A stretch of DNA of 64,000 nucleotides from Lampris incognitus (taxonomy: Eukaryota; Chordata; Actinopteri; Lampriformes; Lampridae). The stretch lies in the NCBI RefSeq assembly GCF_029633865.1, contig NC_079211.1:79287359-79351358 (forward strand), in the 5' to 3' direction. Below are positions 29,880-41,400 of this stretch, piece by piece. Position numbers and translations under genes: made by a program. Every line of letters starts with the position of its first letter. Within the stretch, counting starts at the first letter, position 1. The notes under the pieces are model-generated. The model saw nothing but the letters and a program-made list of their open reading frames with translations, did no database searches and was not told the DNA's origin.

Positions 29880-31585
29880 ACGCGAGGCAGTAGTGAAGGC
29901 TGGCAAGCCATTTATGGAGGGCCCGTTTCTGAGAGAATGCATGCTGCAGGTAGTGAATATGGCTTGCCCGGAGAAGGCCTCTTTATTCAGAAACGTCAGT
30001 CTCAGCACAAATACAATGGCAGAACGGACCAGTGAGTTGTCAGGCCACATTTACAGACAGTTGTGCACTAAAACAAACAATTTCATGCTGTATTCTTTGG
30101 CACTTGATGAAAGCACAGATGTAAAGGACAATGCTCCACTCACTATATTTGTAAGGGGTATCAATGACTGTTTTGTGTTAACAGAAGAACTGCTAACTTT
30201 ATGTCCCATGCAGGGACAGACTACAGCCAAAGACATATTTCAGGTGCTGTGCAATGCAATTGAGGGTGCTGGTCTACCCTAGAATAAATTGGCTGGAATA
30301 ACCACTGATGGTGCCCCGTCAATGACAGGAAGACAAAATAGCCTTGTAGCACTGATTCAAAGAAAGCTGGGGGAAGAGGATGTAGACCCTGCAATGACAT
30401 TGCACTGCATCATTCACCAGCAGGCACGCTGCAGCAGATGCTTGAAATGTGGCAGTGTTGTGACTGTTGTGGTGAAATGCATGAATCACAACAGATCAAG
30501 AGGTTTACAACCCCGTCAGTTCTGTGTGTTTCTGGAGGAAATAGATGCAACATATGGAGATGTGATGTACTTCACAGGAGTGTGCTGGTTGGGCAGGGGC
30601 AGTTTCCTGAAAAGGTGTTTTGAATTGAGGGAGGTGATCAGAGAATTCATGACAGAAGACGGGCTACATGTTCCTGAGCTTGATGATCCCACATGGCTCA
30701 TTGGTTTAGCTTTCTTAGTTGATATCACACAGGAACTTAACATTCTTAATGTAAAACTGCAGGGCCAGACCAACTTGTCCCTGCAGCATCTGATAGTGTG
30801 AAAGCCTTCTCTGTGAAACTCAGATAATAGAAAACACAGCTCACAGAGAAAAGATTTGTCCACTTCCCAACATGCCAGTCAATTATTGATGATGGTGCCA
30901 GAGTCAATGCTGATGAGTATGTGACTTCCACTGACAATCTGCAGCAGGAGTTTGAGCATCACTTTTCTGATTTTAAGACTCACAGCACCACTTTCCAGTT
31001 ATTTTCAGCCCTCTTCTCCTCTGATGTGGACAGTGCTCCAACACATTCACATGGAGCTCACAGACTTGCAGCACAGCACTGAGGTCAAGGCAAAGTTCAG
31101 AGCAGCACAAGGAAAGCAGGAGATGCTTGGACAGTTTCTCAGAGAGCTTCCCGAAACATTCCCACAGTTGTCCAAACTGTTCAGGCAGGTCATGTGTCTT
31201 TTCTGCAGAACTTGTCTGTGTGAGAAACTGTTCTCAACTATGAACTTTAATAAATAAAAGCATACGTCCAGACTGACCAATGAACATCTCTAGGCTGTCC
31301 TAAGGGTGTCCACTGCCCAGTCTCTGAAAACAAATGGGCCTCACCTGTGTCAGCAGAAGAAGTGCCAGGTTTCTGGCAAGAAGTGGGCTAGGCCTAGGTC
31401 AGGCGACACTATGTACATACTTACCTATTCATGTGAAAACTGAAAAAATGTGAAATAATAATAGAAAACGATGTGAAGGTTATATAGTCGAACAGTTTTT
31501 TCTTCATCCCTGTTGCACCGGCCCTCCTCCATAACACTACCTGTCAAGTGACCCCCAGGCAATTTGAGTTTGAGACCCCTGTTCT
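29875..31585 (+). pseudogene. hAT transposase remnant (GTF2IRD2/ZBED5-like)
   Basis: Broken frames read MAERTSELSGHIYRQLCTKT, FMLYSLALDESTDVKDNAPL, KLAGITTDGAPSMTGRQNSL, LHCIIHQQARCS, TGVCWLGRGSFLKRCFELRE and, near the end, CEKLFSTMNFNK. These are the RNase H-fold and C-terminal dimerisation motifs of hAT transposases of the type that gave rise to GTF2IRD2 and ZBED5. Several stops (first TAG at about 30280) kill it. GAGTTTGAGACCCCTG (31569-31584) looks like the right terminal repeat. Confidence 0.82.
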
Positions 31586-32365
31586 AGGATGTTTGTGGAT
31601 GACATTGTGATCTGTAGTGAGAGTAGGGTGCAGGTGGAGGAGAGCCTGGAGAGGTGGAGGTATGCACTGGAGAGAAGAGGAGTGAAAGTCAGTAGGAGCA
31701 AGACGGAATACCTATGTGTGAATGAGAGGGAGGACAGTGGAATAGTCTGAATGCAAGGAGTAGAGGTGACGAAGACATATGAGTTTAAATACTTGGGGTC
31801 AACTGTCCAAAGTAATGGGGGGTGCAGAAGAGAGATGAAGAAGAGAGTGCAGGCAGGGTGGAGTGGGTGGAGAAGAGTGTCAGGATTGATGTGTGACAGA
31901 AGGGTACCAGCAAGAGTTAAAGGGAAGGTTTACAAGATGGTGGTGAGACCAGCTATGTTGTATGGTTTGGAGACAGTGGCACTGATGAAAAGACATGAGG
32001 AGGAGCTGGAGGTGGCAGAGATGAAGATGATAAAGAGTTTCACTGGGAGTGATGAAGAAGGACAGGATTAGGAACGAGTACATTAGAAGGACAGCTCAGG
32101 TTGGACAGTTTGGAGACAAAGGAAGAGGCAAGACTGAGATGGTGTGGACATGTGTGGAGGAGAGATGCTGGGTATACTGGGAGAAGGATGCTGAATATGG
32201 AGCTGCCAGGGAAGAGAAGAGGAAGGCCAAAGAGGAGGTTTATGGCTGTGGTGAGGGAGGACATGCAGGTGGCTGGTGTGACAGAGGAAGATGCAGAGGA
32301 CAGGAAGAGATGGAAACGGGTGAGCCACTGTGGCGCCCCCTAACGGGAGCAGCCGAAAGTTTGTT
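31586..32365 (+). pseudogene. RTE/Expander-like LINE, 5'-truncated
   Basis: It reads MFVDDIVICSESRVQVEESL, YEFKYLGSTVQSNGGCRREM, KMVVRPAMLYGLETVALMKR, LRWCGHVWRRD, then the 3' end GGCGCCCCCTAACGGGAGCA. FVDD is the RT active site; the order and the 3' end are typical of fish RTE-clade LINEs. Frameshifts at about 31750 and 32060. Confidence 0.85.
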
Positions 32366-32793
32366 GTTTTAAAAAAAATGTATTCCTATAGTTTTCCTCC
32401 TTGTCCCACCCGATTAACCCAGTGGCATATGGCCGGAACTCTTGTGGAATAACTCCCCTGGCTCACGTTTCCACAGGAAGGAGACAGGCGTAACACCAGC
32501 TTCCTTCAAACTCGTGTCGGCTGCTCTCGCTGTTTTACACGCTGAAGCCTCCTCGCATGGATTGCATCACCTTCAGGCCGCGAAGGATGCGTAGGGAGAA
32601 TGCTTTCAGTTGCTTGGCTGCAGGCGCCCGGATGGGCCAGAGGGGTCGCTGGAGAACGACGAGTCCCCGAACACTACACCGATCTACACCCACTATCCCT
32701 CGGGTAAGGGTGGCCTAATGAAGGCCTTACCCCGTGGACGCTCTGGCTGTGACCGGTTACGGCGAGTCTGGGATACGAACCTCCCGCTCGGCC
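32366..32793 (-). mobile_element. Possible SINE remnant
   Basis: On the minus strand the right end reads GGCCGAGCGGGAGGTTCGTA then TCCCAGACTCGC, with a B-box-like GGTTCGTATCCC. No A box, tail or target duplication was identified, so this is weak. Confidence 0.3.
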
Positions 32794-33111
32794 AGTAGTA
32801 GTAGTAGCAGTAGTAGTAGCAGTAGTAGCAGTAGTAGTAGCAGTAGTATTAGTAGTAGTAGCAGTAGTAGTAGTAGTAGCAGTAGTAGTAGCAGTAGCAG
32901 TAGTAGCAGTAGCAGTAGTAGTAGTAGCAGTAGTAGTAGTAGTAGTAGTAGCAGTAGCAGTACTAGTAGTAGTAGTGGTAGTAGCAGTAGTAGTAGTAGT
33001 GGTAGTAGCAGTAGTAGTAGTGGTAGTAGCAGTAGTAGTAGTAGTAGTAGTAGCAGCAGTAGCAATAGTAGTAGCAGTAGTAGTAGTAGTAGTAGTAGCA
33101 GTAGTAGTAGT
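32794..33111. repeat. (AGT/AGC)n trinucleotide array, ~318 bp
   Basis: Interrupted trinucleotide repeat of AGT with AGC, GGT and AAT variants. It produces poly-Ser, poly-Leu and poly-Thr frames with no gene support. Confidence 0.96.
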
Positions 33112-34027
33112 CTGAATATCAAGGACCAGCCGGTGCCAAGTCGTGTTCCGTGGAGTACCGCCCCTTGGGGGCGGTATCGGTCTGGTTGAAAGTGGCTCTG
33201 GCAGACGTCCATGGTGAGGCAGTTGTTTCTTTGTTTGTAACGGCAGACACCGCAATGCGAACTGTGGGTTCTGGACCGTGGTTCAGTCACATGAATCCGG
33301 GGCAGCAGCCGTGCGTCATCGGCCACTGCTGTATGTCGCCGCTGTGCGTCTGCGTGTCCGCCATACTGGAGCGTTCCAGACCCGCAAGGAAACAACCGCA
33401 ACGTGTATTGAGAGCCGCAGACCTCCCTACCAAATGGACCGACTCGCCGAAGTCTGAACCGACTTTCATTAAGTCTGGTGCGTTATAAACATGAGGATTT
33501 GAACATTTACTGGTTTCCTATTGCAGTTAAATGCAGTTAGTACTGGGGGCGGGTCTATACCGAACCATTAACTTCCAGAACAGCCCCAACTTCCTCTGGA
33601 ACATGCAGGCTCCGGTCTGTGAATAGGCAACACGGAGTGTAAACTGTAAATGCAGAATTTCAGTTTTTGTGAGTTTCTCCAAAAACGTAGCTCTCTACAT
33701 CTGCTATGCTGCTGCAAAACTGCCTGGTGGCTTGGAGCACGATGGGTGTCAGCGGTGTGCATCATCTCTCGGAGAAGGTGAGACGCATGAAGCATTGGAG
33801 ATGCATATGCACGGTTGGCTGAAACGTTCAGCTTCCGGGAGGGTCCACATGTCCGCACAGAGCTGCAGCATCGCCACAACCATGAGGCGAGCAAGAACCG
33901 CCACATTCTAGCCCGTCTCATGGACTGTGGGAGATGCTGAGGCGCGTTGGAAGGATATCTGATGAGGGCTGAATCCGGCTGCTGTGAGAGTGAAGACCTT
34001 ACTTATTTTATTTGATTAAAGGTAAAG

Positions 34028-34030
<3 letters not shown>
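33112..34030. other. No gene recognised
   Basis: Unique sequence; short frames on both strands show no known motif. Confidence 0.45.

Positions 34031-34103
<73 letters not shown>
34031..34103. repeat. (TC)n microsatellite
   Basis: About 36 TC units. Confidence 0.96.
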
Positions 34104-34105
<2 letters not shown>

Positions 34106-34759
34106 ACATTCAAAGGTACAAACCGATAGATGACGATTTCTGTTGATGACCACAGTGGCTTGTTCGGTCATTAGAGAGCTAAAATGATTTCATTCAAGAC
34201 ATTCACAATGAACTCCTGGATGTAGCTGTCCACAAATTGTACTCCAGTATGTAGCCTAAGGAACAATCCTCCTTATGTTGCCATCTAGTGGTTACTGGTG
34301 GTATTGTTATGTGGCGTGACCGGGGGGGGGGGGAATTGTACAATGCAATGTGACAATATCAAGTTAGCTAGGTGACTTAGGTTGATTCAGCCACTGAACG
34401 AGTCACCTTAGTCATCCTCACATCCCCCTCCCCCTCCGAGAGACTCGGCAGAGCCACCACTGCCCCCGTCTGCACAATTGTTCATCTTTAACTTCACGTC
34501 AGACAAACTGCTCAGATTCTGCTGCTTTTCAAGAAATTTATTAAGGTGTTTAAGTCATAAAACGTCAATGTGAGATTGAGACCCGCAGAACCGGAGCGGG
34601 CCGGTCCGTTCAGGACGGTTCAGATCCAGACTGATGACTCTACAGAACCAGAAAGACATTTTCATCCTTTTCCGGTCACGCAAGTTAATAACCATTAATA
34701 ACGAAGCTCAGACAGACAACACACATCACAACCCGTCATACATCAGACCATCCTCGCAT
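34104..34759. other. No gene recognised; 3' flank of barhl1-like gene
   Basis: Contains a G10 run at 34321-34333 and nothing else recognisable. Confidence 0.45.
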
Positions 34760-34798
34760 CGCCTGTCAATCATCCTCTGACGGGATGATTGACAGGCG
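34760..34798. promoter_or_regulatory. Inverted pair of PBX-MEIS composite sites (16-bp stem palindrome)
   Basis: The arms CGCCTGTCAATCATCC and GGATGATTGACAGGCG are perfect complements around a 7-base spacer. Each arm contains TGATTGACAG (one per strand), the consensus for PBX-MEIS/PREP dimers. It lies 323 bp beyond the stop codon of the barhl1-like gene. Enhancer or 3' UTR hairpin function is inference. Confidence 0.45.
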
Positions 34799-34847
34799 CC
34801 GTGTTGGTCTCGACACGAGAAAAACACGGAACCAATTCATCCCAGAG

Positions 34848-34848
<1 letters not shown>

Positions 34849-34882
<34 letters not shown>

Positions 34883-35005
34883 TGTGTGCGCGCGCGTGCG
34901 TGTGTGTGAGAGAGACAGGTGTGTGTGTGTGTGTGAGAGAGAGAGAGGTGTGTGTGTGTGTGTGCGCGCGCGCGCGTGTGTGTGCGTGTGTGTGTGTGTG
35001 AGAAA
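34849..35005. repeat. GT/GC/GA compound microsatellite
   Basis: Runs of GT with CGCGCGCG and GAGAGA blocks; almost purely alternating purine-pyrimidine, thus prone to Z-DNA. Confidence 0.93.
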
Positions 35006-35120
35006 GGGGGGGGGGATAAGCCGTTGAATATTTTACATCGTCTGGTCCGGTTTACATGAAAGTCGTCCCGGACACCGACCCAATAAATCCCTTTTCGATC
35101 CGAATCTGGTCCAGGACCTT

Positions 35121-35487
35121 TTAATTAAACGCCGGCCTGTTCGGTCCGGTATCACTTCCCTTAAACACGTGGTTCACGTCGATCCGATCCAGTTTTGTCC
35201 ATCTCACAGGAGCATCGATCCCACCCCCGGCTGTCCATGCACAACAACCCGGGGCATCGTTGGCCTGCCGGCGGTGCGCAAACCTACCGAGCTGCGGTAC
35301 AGACCGAGTCCCGGGACAGACCGAGTCCCGGGACAGACAGAGTGCCGGTACTGGGTCCACGCTGGGGAATCCGACAAGACTGTGGTTGAAACGAGGCGGG
35401 AAGGAGATCATCCGGTGCAGGGCGGAGAAGGTTGTCGCCTCCAACAGAAGCTCCAGATCCACCGCCGTCTGCCGCTTCCACTTGGTC
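35121..35487 (-). CDS. barhl1: barhl1-like exon 3 (homeodomain end and C-terminus)
   Basis: The acceptor TCTCCATCAG precedes 35487 on the minus strand. The first base completes Arg53 of the homeodomain, then [20 protein letters not shown] and [11 protein letters not shown]. The frame runs to TAA at 35121-35123. The last ~70 residues do not resemble the family; another frame contains LYRSS...[13 protein letters not shown], which does. A 17-bp tandem repeat lies at the switch point. Confidence 0.75.
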
Positions 35488-38400
35488 CTGATGGAGATTT
35501 AAGAAACTACATCAAACTACGTCACAACAATAAAAACGAACCAGAGTACAAGACTAAACCAGCCAACAGGTCTGGGAAGGCTTTGTGTTTAGTAAGAATC
35601 AGTGACACAAGTTTACCCCACAGAAAATGGATTCCTGTTTTCTGTCTGTTTTAATCGAGGCAGCATCGCCCAACGCCCACTGCAAGGTCCCACTGCTAGG
35701 TCCCACTGCCAGGGCCCACTGCAAGGTCCCACTGTCAGGTCCCACTGCCAGGGCCCACTGCCAGGTCCCACTGCCAGTTCCCACTGCCAGGTCCCACTGC
35801 CAGTTCCCACTGCCATGTCCCACTCGCATGCACTTTGAGTCTCGCTTTACAAGTTCATTATCTACACAGTTGAACTCTCAAGGAGGCAGACCATTAAATT
35901 AACTAAATAAAAGGACAAACATCATGCAACAAATAGAAAAAAGATCGCGATTGCAGACATATTCGTCCAGGCTTCCAAGCCTACTGCGCATGTTCCTTCA
36001 TCCTGAGAGTCCTCTGAATCCGCACACTAGTGAGCAACTCCTGCGGCCCACCACCATCCCTACCCATGGCTGATGTCTTAGGCCACGTCCATCTAGCAAT
36101 TGCACCAAAATGTGATTTGGCAGCAATTGGCAATCTGACTTTGAGCCTGACAACTGATGACCTTAGCATCTAGTCTGCTTCTGGAGCTGTTGCTCTAACA
36201 ATGCTTATTTATAATTTTGTATAGTTTTCTGTTTGGGGTGTTCAGCACTTTACTTAACACGAGTGTTCTGTGTTTGTGTTGTTCAGGCCTCCACTGCTGA
36301 GGATGCAGAGTGGGGCACTGCAGTCACAGTCACGGGGATTTACACGATCCTGAGAGATGGGATGGGGAGGCCCGATGGTGTTTTAAGCCTCCAACGTACT
36401 CTTCCAAGGCAGCGCTGCATGGAAGGCACTCCCCGCCCCCTACAGTTTCAGCCAATCACAGCACTGGCACTAACCCTAACCCTAACCCTAACCAGTGCTG
36501 TGATTGGCTGAAACTGTTGGTGGCGGGGAGTGCCTTCCATGCAGCGCTACCTGGAAGAGTACGCTGGGGGCTTAAAACACCATCGAAGGATGGAGAGCCA
36601 GAGGCTGTGGGAATTGTCATCCAAGGCATTGGAGTCCTGACCAACACAGGCGGTGTCATCATGGGGTTCATCAAACTGTTTGGGCTCATTTATGCCCTTG
36701 AGCAAGCTTTCCAGAAAACCTCAAGTACACCTTTGGGTTTTTGCAGAAGGTCATAATGGATTTGGACGGGCAGAAGCTGACTGCAGACATGCTGCTGCTG
36801 ATCACCAAGCTGTTTGCATAAGAGGCGAACACAGGTGACAAGGTGCATTGACAAGTTTCTTTACCAGGTCTTCTGAGAGCGGTTTTTGTTTTGTTTTCCA
36901 CTTTCACCTTCTGCCCAGTCAATGACAACGGTAATCAGTGACGTCGTGGACGCTTTCCTTCTTCTGACATTTTGAAGGAATTGAGTACGCTGCACAGAGG
37001 CAGGCCAGGGGCTGTAATTTACTGAACCGTCACGTACGACTGCAGGCCTCTATTTGAATGTAACGGTGAGTGTATGACGTGCAGCCACGCGGAGGGGAGG
37101 GACTTACTGCAATTGCTCCTCCCTGACGAGCTAACGGTTGACGGGGGCTTACGATTGGAATTCCGTGGGCTCAGACGAGTGTTTACACATGGAAAGCTTG
37201 CCCACTTCACCTCCCATCCTAACCCCTGGAGTGTGACTACCCTCCACCCTTCTGCAGCTGCCGTTTATCTCTGGTGTCGTGGATGGTTGGTGTTGAGCGT
37301 GTTGGTTTTGTCTCTGAGCATTTTCAAGAAAAACATCTCAACCAGGTTTTGTCAAATGAAAAGGAATTTCACCTTATTTAATGACCAGTTAATTGTGTTA
37401 GTTTGAGTTGGGCAAACGTGAATCAGTTTCACGTAGTTATGGTGATTATTTAGCTGTGTGTGATAAGAGCGACTTGGCCTACCTCAGATCATACTGCACG
37501 GCTGCGCTTGCTGAGAGCTGGGGCTGAATGTGCTGATGGGTGGACATCTTGTCCACACTGCAGTGACCTCATCCAAGGAGCTGTTTTTACGAGTGGGGAT
37601 CTGGTTCGTTACGGCGGTCTGGACGGGCGTTGGCTGGGCGTGTCAGCAGTCTGACAGCTGACTGGACTGAATTATTGATCATTACAGCCGATTATGTAGT
37701 TTCAGCACGCGCCCTGAATTATTGATAAGCCACGCGCTCGGTCCATTATTCATGAATAAATGTCTCCTCGGTGATTTACTGAATGTGTGTGTGTGTGTGT
37801 TGGATGTGGACCGGCGGTCTCGGTTCCGGATCTCACCTGCGGTTCTGGTACCAGGTCTTCACCTGAGCGTCGCTCAGCTGCAGCGATGCCGCGAGCTCCA
37901 CGCGCTCCTGCACGCTGACGTATCTCTGACGCTGGAAACTGCGCTCCAGCTGCGCGAGCTGCTGCTCGCTGAAGGCCGTGCGCGACTTCCGGGGCTTCTT
38001 CCGCCGCGCGCCCGCCGGAGCGGCACGCTGGAGCTGTGTGTCTGAAACGGAGCGGACCGGAAGCGGCGTTAGCAAAAAAGGTAGAAGACAGAGGACAGCT
38101 TTCAAACGCTAAAGATGCGAAGAGACGGATGAGACGTAGGTTCCTGCATTCATAACGATCCAAAACAGGATGTGTTATCTTCCCGCTACCGGTTCCGGTA
38201 ATCGCGCCAAATGAGCCGCCGAGGGCGGAGGTCACCCGGAAGCCGTTAGAACAGCCCGGGTTTATTGTAGAACAAGTTCATTTAAACCGCAGAAATGAAC
38301 TCAGTCAGTCAGTGATTATTGATCATTTTAATCAAACTGAACGTTTTAATAAAATGCCTTTGATGCTCAACTCGGCCAATATCAGTTAGTAGTTTTTCTT

Positions 38401-41400
38401 CATTAATATGCCTTCCATTTCTCGGCCTAAATGCGGTGCTGCGTTACAAACACGGCAGTAACATGTAAAGTGACATGTAAACATGTAGATTAACACGTAA
38501 AGTAACATGTACACGCAAAATAACATGCAACATGTAAACATGTAAAGTACCATGAAAATTAACATGCAAAGTAACATGTAAACGCATAAAATAACATGCA
38601 CAGTAACATTTAAACATGTAGTGTAACATAAAAAGTAACAAGTAACGTGTAAACGTCAAATAACATGTAGAGTAACGTGTAAACATGTAAAGTAACATGA
38701 AAATTAACACGTAAAGTAACATGTAAACGTGGAAAATAACATGCAAAGTAACATGTAAACATGTAAAGAACATGAAAATTAACATGTAAACGTGGAAAAT
38801 TAGCATGCAAAGTAACATGTAAACATGTAAAGAACATGAAAATTAACATGTAAAGTAATGTAGTGGGAAATGCCTGGGGATGTACTTGGAATGTTGCACT
38901 GGGCTCGTGCAGCTAGAGGACCAATCACAGGTTAGCTCGCGCTGTCACAGACGCAACTATATTAGACACCGCGGGAGAGACAAAGCGCCAGAACTGTTTA
39001 GTAACCATATCGTAGACTGTCACCTTAGCGTGGGATAGAGCAGGGAAACCTAGCGTATCCTGGGCTAGATAGTAGATACGGTGGCTAGCAGTGGTAGTGT
39101 TAGCAGCAGACTGCCTCGGTACCTGTAGCTAGCTGACTACCCCCGAGAGCTTCCCCAGAGAGACTGAGATAGACATTCACCCGGTCACACCGGAGCCAGA
39201 GTACAGAGAGAGAGAGAGACACGCACCCCGGAGAGCAGCCATCCATCTCCCGCCCCGCCTAGAGCTCAGCCGCCCTGTTCCATCACCAGCCCTGGTCCCA
39301 AGGTGAGCTTGCTAACCCATTAGCACACGGCTAACTAGCAGGCTAGCCCTAGCATTGGCGCAGCTATCTAGCTAACGGTGGTGAAGCCCGGTTTGTCGCA
39401 CCTAAAAGTCCCCGCCTCCATCCATAGTTATCCGGGCTATAGAAAAACCGCGACAAGTGGTGTCAGAAGTGGGATAAAAGGTTGGGATTCGCCATAATCT
39501 CAACACCGGAGGATCCTGCCCCGGTCACATGGCGGCATAATTCAGCCTGCACACTGTGAGCTAACCCAGCTAGCAAGAAGCCATTTTGTGAAACACTGTA
39601 ATTTCTTCAGTAGTCACGTAAATCAGTGGAAAAATAAAAATGTCACAGGACAAAGAAAATGTAAAAGAACAGTCTGAGTTGAGTCTGGATGGTGCTGGTG
39701 TGGGGACAGAAGACCCCGGAGAGCACGCCTGGATGAAGCTCCTCCTGGCGCAGATGGAAACCATGAACCAGACCCAGGTTCAGATGCAACGCCAGATGGA
39801 AAACATGGAACGCCAGACCCAGGTTAAGATGCAACGCCAGATAGAGATGCAGATGGAGGCCCTCACAGCGCGTATCGATGGACTAGCGGAAGCGGTGGCT
39901 AAGCGATCTCGTCCTCCCATTCAGCGCACCGATTGGGCCCGTCATCGTTCAGATATCCAAGGTGAGCCTCCCGGTTTGTCGCCCATCGCTCAAGTAGTGA
40001 AGCAAGGGGTTTCTCCTAGTAGCCCTCAAAGCGATAGTGGTGTAGGGTCGGCAGGGGCTGTGCTCGGAGAACGAACTAGCCGAACGGTGCAAGACATGAG
40101 CCTACTCTCGCAGTTCACCCCGGCCCGGGAGAACCCAGGGGCCAGACAGCGAGACGGCGCTGATCACCTGTTGCCAGCAGCTATGGCCGCAGTGGCTAAC
40201 TTGAGCGACCGGCGCAACGAGGAGACGCCAGCCAGGCCGAGCAGCAAAGCGGCCCCAGCAGCCCTGCGCTATACAGGAAATGGACCCAGTGAGCCCGCAC
40301 CACTTACCAGCACTCCGATCGGTCATGGTGGAAAAAATGGAGCGACTGCAGTACCACCCCCCGACGGGATGCAGGGTGGCCAAATGTCCCTGGACAGCAA
40401 CGGCGGCCGAAACCTGCTGGATGACATCGTTGGAGGGCAGGCAGGTTCCTCTAGAGGTCAACAGAGCCAGACAGGAGACCTTCAAAGTCGGAGCGGCAAC
40501 CGAAGCTCACAAGGTCCCGACCGAGGACACGAAAATGACATCAAGCTCCTCGCCACTTTTGATGGTAAGGGCGACAAGGATAGTTTCGTTGGACCATTCG
40601 AACGGATGGCGAGAAAGAGGGGCTGGACCGACGAGACCTGTTTGGACGCCTTGTATCTCCGACTGAGGGACAACGCCATGTCTTTTGTCATCGCGCAGCC
40701 GGCTCCGATAAAAGATGACTACCACGCGCTCATCACCCAGTTACGCCGCCGCTACGGTAAAGAGCTGCCTGAGGGAACTGCGCGCCGTAAACTCAGCGAG
40801 GTTAAGCAGGCCAGAGAGATGACCCTCTATGAGTTTGGCGAGGAAGTGAGGAGACTTGTCACACTGGCATACCCGCAGGTTGGTGTTACACTGCAGGAGG
40901 CCTACGCTGCAGAAGCCTTTCTGCGCGGGCTGAAGAACCAAAACATCGCGTATGAAGTCCTAGGGGCAGAACCCAAAACACTAGCTGGAGCAATCAGGAA
41001 GGTTGAGGCACGCGAGTATGACTTTAAAGCGACGCTGGGGCGAGAGGTTGAAGGAAAAGGGAGAATCCGGCGAGTAGCATTGGAAGACGAGCGGCGTCGC
41101 GATAGCTCTCCAAGTCCTCCGCCGGTAGGAGACAGCATGAGCACCCCCGAGCTCAAGACCCTGGCCAGTGGCATCGACAACATTAACAAGGTGCTCTTAA
41201 ATATCGAGCGGTACATGGCCAAAGAACAAGTAGGAGTGGAACGGGGAGGGACGCTTGAGCGGGCTACCTACGCGCACACGGGGCAACGCGCGCAGCGGTC
41301 CCCGAGCCCAAGTTCCCGCAGCAAAGGGACCTGTTACCAGTGTGGAGAGGAGGGCCATTTCAAGCGAGAGTGTAACTCACGGTCACCAAGCCCGAGGGCT

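Noticed and set aside
32674..33401. Poly-Thr, poly-Leu and poly-Ser proteins
   Set aside because: Readings of the AGT/AGC trinucleotide tract on different frames.
35599..35902. Gly/Thr/Trp repeat protein
   Set aside because: 13-bp minisatellite in the barhl1-like intron.
37740..38235. 161-codon minus-strand frame across the homeobox exon
   Set aside because: Another frame of the barhl1-like exon 2; it lacks homeodomain residues.
38386..38849. Cys/His/Leu-rich minus-strand frames
   Set aside because: Translation of the AACATGTAAAGT minisatellite.
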